A stretch of DNA of 52,091 nucleotides from an uncultured Prevotellaceae bacterium (lineage in GTDB: Bacteria > Bacteroidota > Bacteroidia > Bacteroidales > Muribaculaceae), in the NCBI GenBank assembly GCA_900322135.1, contig ONYP01000005.1, forward strand, positions 1-52,091. Reading direction: 5' to 3'. A program made the translations under genes and the position numbers. The notes below the pieces were generated by a model. The model saw only the letters and a list, made by a program, of their open reading frames with translations, made no database searches and was not told the DNA's origin. Shown piece by piece: positions 43,469 to 51,010 of this stretch. The first letter of the stretch is position 1; every line of letters begins with the position of its first letter.

Positions 43469-44644
43469 CTACATCGTGGACTCGACCTGCTTGATGAGTT
43501 GGTAATTGAAGCGCTCCAGGTCGGTGAGGCGGACGGGCTTGTCAGATTTCCTGTACCACGGCTGGGCGTCGAAATAGCGCTGTGTGGCAGGGTCCCTGAA
43601 TGTGTCGCCGTGACGGGCATAAATCTCGGCCCGCATGAGCGTCAGCACCTCCTTGGGGAACAGTTCCAGCATCTTGTGTGTCAGCGGGATGACCGATGCA
43701 AACGCCCACTTGCCCTCCAGACCCTGATAGGGCGTCTGTACCTTGGTGAGCATCGCAGTGTCACCCTCGTTGCCGATGGCGGGCATATGCTCGACGAAGC
43801 GCTCGTCACGAACCACCACGGCCTGCAGCCCCTCGACGGTAAAACGGATGTTCCACTCCATCGGGCCCATGATGGCCGCAGCACCGCCTCCGCCTGGCAT
43901 CTTGCCCCAATTGGGGCTGCTGGGGTCGCCGCGGCTGACGCGCCGGCTGCCATAGAGGATGTCCACCGACTTAAAGTCGCGGTTGATGTAGTAGCCGTTC
44001 AGTATACCGGGGTCGGTATCATACTCGCTGCCGGTGTAGAAAGGGCATTTGGGCCCGAACACTGCGTTGTGGCCGTCGGGTAGGGTGTAGTTGCCCATCA
44101 TGATGTGTTGGGCCAACGATGTCCAGGTGCCATCGTTGCGCTGATCGTTCGTGATGTTGTGCAGCACCATGACCGGGCGGCCCTGGGCATTGCGTCCCAC
44201 CAGCAGGATGTGGCCTGCGACCTGCTCGACACCGACTTTGACATCGGGCCTGTCTGACAAGACGATGCTGCGCCCCTTGACCTTGAGGGGCTTGATGGCG
44301 ATGATGTCTTCAGGGATATCGCTCTGCGGTATCGGGCTGAAATAGACCTGCCGGTCATCGTTGTCATAGAATGACTCGTAGATGCAGACGCCGTCGGTCC
44401 ACAACTGGCTGTCGTCGCCGAGCAGGTACTTGGCCGTGGACAGGACCTTGAGCGGCTTCTCACGCGATGCCATGCAGTCGGCGATTTCGCTGTTCAGGTA
44501 AGTGACAACATCGCGATCGTCCAGGTATATGCGGGAATAGACCCTGCGCTGGGCGTGTGACGGAACCGGTAACAGTGACGCGAGCAACACCAGCGAGAGG
44601 ATGAGCAGTCGGCAGCAACGGCCGTGGCAGGGTGATATCTTCAT
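43469..44644 (-). CDS. Secreted YARHG-domain protein
   Basis: 391 residues from ATG 44644 (MKISPCHGRCCRLLILSLVLL, signal peptide ending PSHAQ); the longer frame to 44785 would run into the ruvC fragment. The C-terminal about 60 residues form a YARHG domain: ALTLMRAEIYARHG-type motif, YFDAQPWY and LTDLERFNYQLIKQVE. The middle is beta-rich and unrecognised (ILLVGRNAQGRPVMVLHNIT). Extracytoplasmic role unknown. Divergent from the truncated ruvC, with overlapping promoter regions. A decayed copy of its N-terminus lies at 44917-45188. Confidence 0.82.
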   Translation of the reverse strand: MKISPCHGRCCRLLILSLVLLASLLPVPSHAQRRVYSRIYLDDRDVVTYLNSEIADCMASREKPLKVLSTAKYLLGDDSQLWTDGVCIYESFYDNDDRQVYFSPIPQSDIPEDIIAIKPLKVKGRSIVLSDRPDVKVGVEQVAGHILLVGRNAQGRPVMVLHNITNDQRNDGTWTSLAQHIMMGNYTLPDGHNAVFGPKCPFYTGSEYDTDPGILNGYYINRDFKSVDILYGSRRVSRGDPSSPNWGKMPGGGGAAAIMGPMEWNIRFTVEGLQAVVVRDERFVEHMPAIGNEGDTAMLTKVQTPYQGLEGKWAFASVIPLTHKMLELFPKEVLTLMRAEIYARHGDTFRDPATQRYFDAQPWYRKSDKPVRLTDLERFNYQLIKQVESTM

Positions 44645-44671
44645 TGTGGCAAATGGGATTGGTGAATGTCG

Positions 44672-44720
44672 CAAAGGTAATGCTTTTTCTTGTAAAGGTG
44701 TGGAATAATAGTTAATTTTG
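44672..44720. promoter_or_regulatory. Divergent promoters: YARHG gene (-) and truncated ruvC (+)
   Basis: Minus strand TACCTTTG (44672-44679). Plus strand TTG at 44690-44692 and TAATTTTG at 44713-44720, 20 bp apart. The plus-strand -7 box and its distance to the ATG resemble those of the main ruvC (49281-49288), so the duplication included the promoter. Confidence 0.55.
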
Positions 44721-44729
44721 CAGCCAGCA

Positions 44730-44957
44730 ATGGAGAAGCAGTTCGAGAATATCATCATCGGCATCGACCCGGGAACCAATGTCATGGGTTATGCCCTGCT
44801 GGGCGTGAACGGCAAGAAGCCCGAACTCATCGTCATGGGCGTGCTGCAGCTGGGCCGCATGGAGGACCACTACATGCGCCTGCGCCACATCTATGAGCGC
44901 GTGAGCGGCGTCATGCACAGATACCATCGGTATAGAAGTATTCTCTCTCCTTGTTGA
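44730..44957 (+). pseudogene. Truncated ruvC copy (5' third only)
   Basis: Positions 44730-44914 match 49300-49466 with five substitutions plus an 18-bp segment absent from the main copy. The encoded [20 protein letters not shown] has the first catalytic Asp, and ELIVMGVLQLGRM retains the strand that the main copy lacks. Similarity stops at 44914, and the frame then runs into unrelated sequence (MHRYHRYRSILSPC) and a stop. The other catalytic residues are missing, so it cannot be an active resolvase. Confidence 0.9.
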
Positions 44958-45188
44958 GAATGATTTTGGAAGGCTTCACTATCGAGAGCTTTCCCGTGTG
45001 CGAGGTCCATTGGCAGGTCGTCAGTTTAATGATTGTGTTTTGATGTCACGCTCGTTGAGATAACACCGAGCACAGCGCTCAAACTACTGCCCCTGGATTG
45101 TCAGCGCACTTGTCAATAACAAGATGAACATCAACGACCAGCACTTCATGTGCCCGATGGCTATATGGTGTAAATGCTTCATCATCAT
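44917..45188 (-). pseudogene. Decayed 5' fragment of a paralog of the YARHG gene
   Basis: From ATG 45188 the minus strand encodes a signal-peptide-like segment (SLMFILLLTSALTIQGQ), a TAG stop, then CYLNERDIKT in the same frame. In a shifted frame it gives KLSIVKPSKIILNKEREYF followed by YTDGIC. These align in order with IYLDDRDVVT and LKVLSTAKYLLGDDSQLWTDGVC of the intact neighbour. The fragment ends at the truncated ruvC junction. The remaining gap to 45437 is AT-rich and holds the upstream region of the LRR gene. Confidence 0.6.
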
Positions 45189-45437
45189 ATTTTGTTATGT
45201 ATATTATTTGCAGAATAACTGCAAACCATGTGGAAAACAATATTTTTTGGTTTTGTTGAGGTGAGGGTGTATTCCTTTAAATTTTTTGAAAAATATGACA
45301 GGATTTGGTGTATTATGATGAAACTGTTATCTTTGCAGGAAGATTGCTGCGCAATCTATTATATGGTTGGATTCTAGAAATTTTGCACTTGCTATACTTA
45401 TCTTGATATAAACAATAACACATATATAATAATCATC

Positions 45438-48400
45438 ATGAAACAGATAATCAAAATAACCTTTCTGCTAATGGTTTTTCTCTTGCCATTAGTCGCCATT
45501 GCCCACGATTTCGAGGTAGATGGCATCTACTACAACATCACCAACGAAAACGAGGTATCGGTGACCTACCAGGGAACAGATGAATTTTCAGCAGCATATA
45601 TGGGAGATATAATCATTCCCAACATAGTAACCTATGATGGCAAGACCTATTCCGTCACTTCTGTTGGCGTTGCAGCTTTCGAGAATTGCTCTGGTTTGAC
45701 AAATATATCTATTCCCAATTCTGTCTTCTCCATTGGATGCGGTGCGTTTGCTTTTTGTACTAGCCTAGCTGGCGTCACTATTGGTAACTCGGTCAATTTT
45801 ATTGATATAGAAGCATTTACGGGATGTACTGCTTTAATGCGTGTAAATATCACTGATTTGGCTGCATGGTGCAATATTGAATTCAGCAGGGTAAACTCTA
45901 ATCCTCTTGAACAAGCACACCATCTCTATCTGAATGATGAAGAGGTGACAGATTTAGTTATTCCAAATTCAATCACTTCTATTAAGGATTTTGCGTTTGC
46001 AGGTTGTTCTGATATAACCAGCGTAACGATACCCAATACTGTTGCTTTTATTGGTAGTGGGGCTTTCTGTTACTGCTCTGGGTTGACTGGTGTCAGCATA
46101 CCCAATTCCGTCTCTACTATTGGTAGCGGTGCGTTTATTGAATGTACAGGCCTGACTAGCGTCTCCATTGGTAATTCTGTCATGTCCATTGACAACTCCG
46201 CTTTCTATGGTTGTTCCAATTTGATGAAAGTGAATATCACGGATTTAGCTGCATGGTGCAGTATTGACTTTGGCTCTGATGCAAATCCACTTGAAGTAGC
46301 TCACCATCTTTATCTGAATGATGAAGAAGTTATAGATTTAATGATTCCCAATACAGTGACTTTTATTAGTGATGAGGCCTTTTCTGGTTGCTCTAGCTTG
46401 GTCAGTGTCACTATTCCTGAATCTGTTACATCCATCGGTAAAGAAGTGTTTAAGGGTTGCACGGCCTTAGAGACTCTTAACTATAATGCCGTGTCGTGTT
46501 CAGATTTCAGCTCTGGACTAAATAATCCTTTTCCATATCCTGTTATGATTACAACAATTCATTTAGGTGACAATGTGCAGAGGATTCCAGCTTTCTTCGC
46601 TTGTGGATCGGGCATCACTGATCTTATTATCCCAAATTCGGTCACAGCCATTGGCCGTGGTGCGTTTGAGAGGTGTGAGAATCTAATCAACATAATTATC
46701 CCCAGCTCTATTACATCCATTGATGGTTGGACATTTGCTGGATGTAGAGGATTGACTAAAATTGATATTCCGAATTCTGTAGTTTCTATTGGTGAATATG
46801 CGTTTTTAGAATGTGTCGGACTAAATAGTATCATTATTCCTAACTCAGTTAATACCATTGACAGTTGTGCTTTTCAAGCATGTAAAGGCTTATCAAGCAT
46901 TGTTATACCAAAATCTATTACAGTTCTTAGTAATGGGTTATTTTATAACTGCACAGGCTTAAGCGGTGTCACGATACCTAATACCATTACTTCCATAGGT
47001 GATGGTGTCTTTGCAGATACCTATGAGTTAAAGAGTATTACCATCCCTAAATCGGTAACCTTCATTGGTGAGTATGCTTTTATTAACAGTGCAGTGAGGG
47101 ATGTTGTATGTAAAGCGGAAACTCCACCGACAATTGGCGGTGATGGCGCATTCGATATGATTTATAATTGCACATTATATGTTCCAGCAGCATCGATTGA
47201 AGTCTATCGAACGGCAGACCATTGGAATTTTGGCAACATCCTACCCATAGAGGGCAATATTTTTGATAATTATCTCTCATTACCAGACACTACGGTATTC
47301 CATGGCGACACTATTGTCATACCTGTGAGTATGAACAATGATGAGATGATTATGGCTTTCCAAACGGATATTTATTTACCTGAAGGATTCAGTATCGTGA
47401 CCGACGAGAACGATGAATATGTCATTACACCATCGGGTCGACTGACGAGTGACCATATTATTCTGGCCGATAACCTGAATGATGGAGGAGTGCGTGTAAT
47501 ATGTTATACGCAATCAGCACAACTCATTGATGGTTATGATGGTGACTTGTTCTTCATCACAGTAGCTACACCTGCGGATGCTGGGGGAGACTATAGTATT
47601 TATTTAAGAAACTCACGACTGACAAAGTCTGACTATACAGAACTCAGAGCCCCTGATGAAGTTGCCGTTCTTAATGTGATGACCTATACTCCTGGTGATG
47701 TGAACGATAGCCGCACTATCACGGTTACTGACATTGTGTTAACTGCACAGTATATCCTCCAGAACGATCCCGAGCCGTTTATCTTTGCGGCGGCCGACAT
47801 GAACGGTGATGGAGAGGTGACAGTAACTGACATCATGCTTATTGCCCGCCTCATCCTCTATCCCACGATGAACGTACCCCGTCAGGCCCCCGCATTGACG
47901 GTAAATGACGATAGCATGAGTGGCGAGGCTGTCACGCTCAAGGTTGGCGAGACCCGCAGGGTGAGCATCCTGCTCGACAATGTGATGGCTTACAGCGCAT
48001 TCCAGTTTGACCTGAACCTGCCTGACGGCCTCACGGCAAGCAACTTTGCATTGACAGACCGTGCAGGCAGCCATGACCTCGATGTGAACACACTCACGAA
48101 CGGTAACATCCGAGCCCTGTGCTACTCTCCTGCTATTGAGGCCATCGATGGCAACAGTGGCGTCTTGTTGACCTTTGATGTGATGGCAACTCAGCGGGTC
48201 ATGGGCGACATTACCGTTGATGGTATTGAACTTGTCACCACCGCCTGCCAGACCGTTCGCCTTGACGCCTTTACTATTGGTGTGAACAATGTGACTGCCG
48301 TCAACGAGTTGGCAACTGGCAAGGCCATTGAGCGCGTGGAATACTTCAATATGGCTGGTCAGCAACTGGCCAAGCCAACTACTGGTGTCAACATCGTCGT

Positions 48401-48449
48401 CACCACCTATACCGACGGTACCCGCACCACCACTAAAATCATCCAATAA
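45438..48449 (+). CDS. BspA-like LRR surface protein with cohesin-like and dockerin modules
   Basis: 1003 residues. Signal peptide (1-22). BspA/LRR_5 repeats occupy about 60-590 (many IPNSVTSIGxxAFxxCxGL units) and include two copies of an interrupting module (NITDLAAWC...HHLYLNDEEV). Then a cohesin-like beta-sandwich (about 615-745), a two-loop dockerin (about 753-810; GDVNDSRTITVTDIV and DMNGDGEVTVTDIM), a second cohesin-like domain (about 830-950; RRVSILLDNVMAYSAFQFDL) and a C-terminal tail (YFNMAGQQLAKPTTGVNIV) of the type IX secretion sorting type. Likely cell-surface adhesion or scaffolding. Lies between the two ruvC copies. Confidence 0.88.
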   Translation: MKQIIKITFLLMVFLLPLVAIAHDFEVDGIYYNITNENEVSVTYQGTDEFSAAYMGDIIIPNIVTYDGKTYSVTSVGVAAFENCSGLTNISIPNSVFSIGCGAFAFCTSLAGVTIGNSVNFIDIEAFTGCTALMRVNITDLAAWCNIEFSRVNSNPLEQAHHLYLNDEEVTDLVIPNSITSIKDFAFAGCSDITSVTIPNTVAFIGSGAFCYCSGLTGVSIPNSVSTIGSGAFIECTGLTSVSIGNSVMSIDNSAFYGCSNLMKVNITDLAAWCSIDFGSDANPLEVAHHLYLNDEEVIDLMIPNTVTFISDEAFSGCSSLVSVTIPESVTSIGKEVFKGCTALETLNYNAVSCSDFSSGLNNPFPYPVMITTIHLGDNVQRIPAFFACGSGITDLIIPNSVTAIGRGAFERCENLINIIIPSSITSIDGWTFAGCRGLTKIDIPNSVVSIGEYAFLECVGLNSIIIPNSVNTIDSCAFQACKGLSSIVIPKSITVLSNGLFYNCTGLSGVTIPNTITSIGDGVFADTYELKSITIPKSVTFIGEYAFINSAVRDVVCKAETPPTIGGDGAFDMIYNCTLYVPAASIEVYRTADHWNFGNILPIEGNIFDNYLSLPDTTVFHGDTIVIPVSMNNDEMIMAFQTDIYLPEGFSIVTDENDEYVITPSGRLTSDHIILADNLNDGGVRVICYTQSAQLIDGYDGDLFFITVATPADAGGDYSIYLRNSRLTKSDYTELRAPDEVAVLNVMTYTPGDVNDSRTITVTDIVLTAQYILQNDPEPFIFAAADMNGDGEVTVTDIMLIARLILYPTMNVPRQAPALTVNDDSMSGEAVTLKVGETRRVSILLDNVMAYSAFQFDLNLPDGLTASNFALTDRAGSHDLDVNTLTNGNIRALCYSPAIEAIDGNSGVLLTFDVMATQRVMGDITVDGIELVTTACQTVRLDAFTIGVNNVTAVNELATGKAIERVEYFNMAGQQLAKPTTGVNIVVTTYTDGTRTTTKIIQ

Positions 48450-48458
48450 TAATTGACT

Positions 48459-48522
48459 GTCTGCGAATTAAACGAATGATGAGCGCGGATGCTAATTCGA
48501 TGAATTCGTTTAATTCGCAGAC
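48459..48522. terminator. 19-bp perfect inverted repeat after the LRR gene
   Basis: Arms 48459-48477 and 48504-48522 pair perfectly around 26 nt (left arm GTCTGCGAATTAAACGAAT). Could be a terminator or a small palindromic repeat; no T tract. Confidence 0.75.
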
Positions 48523-48569
48523 ATAAAAAGTATGCGGATGTAGAGTTATTCGCAGAAAAAAGTAAACAA

Positions 48570-49205
48570 ATGAAGAGGATACTATTATTGATGATGTCGG
48601 TAGCTGTGGCGTTAGTCGCCGTTGCCGACCGCTTCTATATCGAGGACTTAACGATTTGTGCTGGCGATACCCGCACCGTTAGCATCCTGCTTGACAACGA
48701 GGCGGAGTACACTGCCTTCCAGAGTGACCTTTACTTGCCCGAAGGGCTGACGGCCACAGGTTTTGTGCTGACCAACCGCAAGCACTCCAATCATACGCTG
48801 TCGGTGAGTACGCTGTCTGACGGAGGAATTCGCTTATTGTCTTACTCGGTCAAGGTCAAGCCCTATAGCGGCAACAGTGGCGCCCTGGTGTCATTTAGTG
48901 TGACTGCGAGTGATGATTTTACCGGCCCTGCAACAATTGTTGTGTGCAACACACTGTTCACTACCATGACGGGCGTTGAGGTGCCGCTGGCTGATGAGAC
49001 CTGCACTGTGAGGCTTGGACTCAAGGGTGATGTGAATTGCGATGGCCTTGTTGATATCAATGATGTGACCATGATGATTGACCATGTATTGGGTAAACCA
49101 GTGGAAAACTTCAATACTTATAATGGCGATTATAATAACGATGGTATCATTGACATTAACGATGTGTCCGACACGATTGAAAGAGTTCTTGGCAATGTAA
49201 GCTGA
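48570..49205 (+). CDS. Small secreted cohesin-dockerin protein
   Basis: 211 residues. Signal peptide (about 1-19). One cohesin-like domain (about 22-148; RTVSILLDNEAEYTAFQSDL, LPEGLTATGFVLTNR) is clearly homologous to the second cohesin-like domain of the upstream LRR protein. Then a C-terminal two-loop dockerin (about 151-209; GDVNCDGLVDINDVTMMID and GDYNNDGIIDINDVSD). It may bridge dockerin- and cohesin-bearing surface proteins. Followed by a good terminator. Confidence 0.87.
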   Translation: MKRILLLMMSVAVALVAVADRFYIEDLTICAGDTRTVSILLDNEAEYTAFQSDLYLPEGLTATGFVLTNRKHSNHTLSVSTLSDGGIRLLSYSVKVKPYSGNSGALVSFSVTASDDFTGPATIVVCNTLFTTMTGVEVPLADETCTVRLGLKGDVNCDGLVDINDVTMMIDHVLGKPVENFNTYNGDYNNDGIIDINDVSDTIERVLGNVS

Positions 49206-49234
49206 TATCAAGGACAGGTATTAAGAACAGGTTG

Positions 49235-49274
49235 GCCGAGGATAATGCTCAATTTTTTTGGCATTGTCCTCGGC
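49235..49274 (+). terminator. Terminator after the cohesin-dockerin gene
   Basis: GCCGAGGATAATGC (49235-49248) pairs with GCATTGTCCTCGGC (49261-49274) with one G-U pair. The T-rich run is in the loop, so this is a strong hairpin rather than a textbook terminator. Confidence 0.7.
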
Positions 49275-49280
49275 TTCTAT

Positions 49281-49288
49281 TAACTTTG
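49281..49288 (+). promoter_or_regulatory. -7 box of ruvC
   Basis: TAACTTTG, 11 bp before the ATG, with TTTG at 49257-49260 as a possible -33 element about 20 bp upstream. Confidence 0.5.
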
Positions 49289-49299
49289 TTGGCTGATTA

Positions 49300-49845
49300 A
49301 TGGAGAAGCAGTACGAGAATATCATCATCGGCATCGACCCGGGCACCAACGTCATGGGCTATGCCCTGCTGGGCGTGAACGGCAAGAAGCCCGAACTGCA
49401 GTTGGGCCGCATGGAGGACCACTACATGCGCCTGCGCCACATCTATGAGCGCGTGAGCGGCGTCATTCAGGAATATCTGCCCGACGAGATGGCCATCGAG
49501 GCCCCGTTCTACGGCAAGAATGTGCAGTCGATGCTCAAGCTTGGCCGCGCCCAGGGCGTGGCAATGGTCGCTGCCCTCAACCGCGAGATTCCCATCACCG
49601 AGTACGAGCCCCGCAAAATCAAGATGGCCATCACCGGCAACGGAGCCGCCAGCAAGGAGCAGGTGGCAATGATGCTGCAGCGCACGCTGGGCATCGCCGA
49701 CGAACAGATGCCTGCGCTGCTCGATGCCACCGATGCCCTGGCTGCAGCGTTGTGCCACTTCTATGAGCGCAACAAGCCCTTCCAGAGCAAGGGCTCCAAA
49801 TCCTGGAAAGCGTTCATCGCCCAGCACCCCGACCGCGTCAAGTGA
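49300..49845 (+). CDS. ruvC: Crossover junction endodeoxyribonuclease RuvC, with an internal 6-residue loss
   Basis: 181 residues. RuvC cleaves Holliday junctions with RuvAB. The catalytic acids are present: [13 protein letters not shown] (Asp near 11), [23 protein letters not shown] (Glu), and [13 protein letters not shown] (two Asp). Compared with the truncated upstream copy and with my memory of the family, residues IVMGVL are missing between KPEL and QLGRM (18 bp, in frame, flanked by CT repeats). That segment should be a beta-strand of the RNase H-fold core, so activity is questionable unless the deletion is an assembly error. Confidence 0.92.
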   Translation: MEKQYENIIIGIDPGTNVMGYALLGVNGKKPELQLGRMEDHYMRLRHIYERVSGVIQEYLPDEMAIEAPFYGKNVQSMLKLGRAQGVAMVAALNREIPITEYEPRKIKMAITGNGAASKEQVAMMLQRTLGIADEQMPALLDATDALAAALCHFYERNKPFQSKGSKSWKAFIAQHPDRVK

Positions 49846-49987
49846 AAAGGGCAAAACCATCGTTTCCCCTATATTTCTATTGGCCTTGCTATTTCTGGTT
49901 AATCCTGGGCGGCCTTTAAACCATTTGTGCGTTTATGAGTCTTAATAGTAAGAAGAACAAGTTATAACCTGATTAAAACTAAAAATT

Positions 49988-50530
49988 ATGAAACGCTTGA
50001 TTTTAATGGCAGTGATTCTCTGCCTCGCAACAGGATTGACAATGCAAGCACAAGTGAGTCGCCAGAGGGGGATAAAGCGTGCTCAAAACAGTGAACAGGT
50101 AGTTACCGGTCCCCAGTCTCAGCGTGTAGCTGGGAAACCGCAGCGCAATGACAAGCAGACCAGGGTGATAACCGACAACGAAATCAAGAAGAAAGAGGCT
50201 GACAAGGCTCGCAACGACCCCGCACGGAATTACCATATCGCGTTGAAGAGAGTAGAACGCGCCCAGAAAAAGGTGGATAACACTCAGCGCAAACTGGAGA
50301 AACTGCAGCAGGATCTCGTCAATGAACGAATCAAGGTGGCCGAGAAAATCACATCTGGCAACGGCTTGACCACCGAGGTGGCATCGGTTCTGGAAAAGGC
50401 ACTGCAGGAAGTGGATGAGAAGTACGAAGCCAAGATTGCAGGAGCCCGTACCGCCTATGAAAATGCGCTGCTCGACCTGGAGCATGCCAAAAATTATCTG
50501 GCTGATGCCGAGATGGAGTACAAGCGTTAA
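49988..50530 (+). CDS. Secreted coiled-coil protein of unknown function
   Basis: 180 residues. Signal peptide MKRLILMAVILCLATGLTMQ followed by AQ; a basic polar segment (about 23-75); then a long coiled coil (about 78-180; ALKRVERAQKKVDNTQRKLEKLQQDL, EVASVLEKALQEVDEKYEAK, LDLEHAKNYLADAEMEY). Probably periplasmic. No family recognised. Own transcription unit with a terminator downstream. Confidence 0.8.
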   Translation: MKRLILMAVILCLATGLTMQAQVSRQRGIKRAQNSEQVVTGPQSQRVAGKPQRNDKQTRVITDNEIKKKEADKARNDPARNYHIALKRVERAQKKVDNTQRKLEKLQQDLVNERIKVAEKITSGNGLTTEVASVLEKALQEVDEKYEAKIAGARTAYENALLDLEHAKNYLADAEMEYKR

Positions 50531-50550
50531 GTGTTAAAATCAATATCATC

Positions 50551-50586
50551 AGGATGGGGTCATCAAACCTGGCCTCATCCTTTTTT
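50551..50586 (+). terminator. Terminator after the coiled-coil gene
   Basis: AGGATGGGG and CCTCATCCT form an imperfect stem followed by T6. Confidence 0.8.
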
Positions 50587-50764
50587 AGTGCCGTATCCAT
50601 AACGGTCTGGTGCGTCTATAACAGTTTTATTATCAGCGAAATGGGTGAATTTCCTCTGACTTTATGCAGGTGCTGGAGAGGGCTGTTTTTAGTTAAATCT
50701 GTTAAAGTGGGAGATTTGTTAATAATTCTTTTGGCTAGTCTCTTGCGGGGTGGGAAAAAATGCT

Positions 50765-50951
50765 TACCTTTGCACTCGAATTGGAGACTATAACGAAAAT
50801 GTCGATTTATTCATTAGGTATACCCTTCAGGATAACTTGTAGCGGTGAGGCTGCCAGCCAGTTTTATAACCCGCTGCAGGAGAGGGTGTCCAGCGATAAA
50901 CGCGCTGTATTTTACGGGAAGAGTGCCGTAAATGCAGCGCGAAACTTTTTT
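50765..50951 (+). ncRNA. Candidate leader RNA/small RNA ending in a hairpin before the TonB receptor gene
   Basis: TTG (50743-50745) and TACCTTTG (50765-50772) form a good promoter. About 130 bp later a stem 50902-50916 / 50926-50940 (GCGCTG...ACGG with CCGT...CAGCGC) is followed by T6 (50946-50951), 60 bp before the receptor ATG. This would be a leader with an attenuator or a separate small RNA of about 170 nt. A 62-codon ORF (ATG 50799, MSIYSLGIPFRITCSG) overlaps it and is a weak alternative. Confidence 0.45.
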
Positions 50952-51010
50952 AGAAAACATTCATTTTTATACAATAATTATTAATTTTACTTATTATTAA
51001 AAGTTTTACT

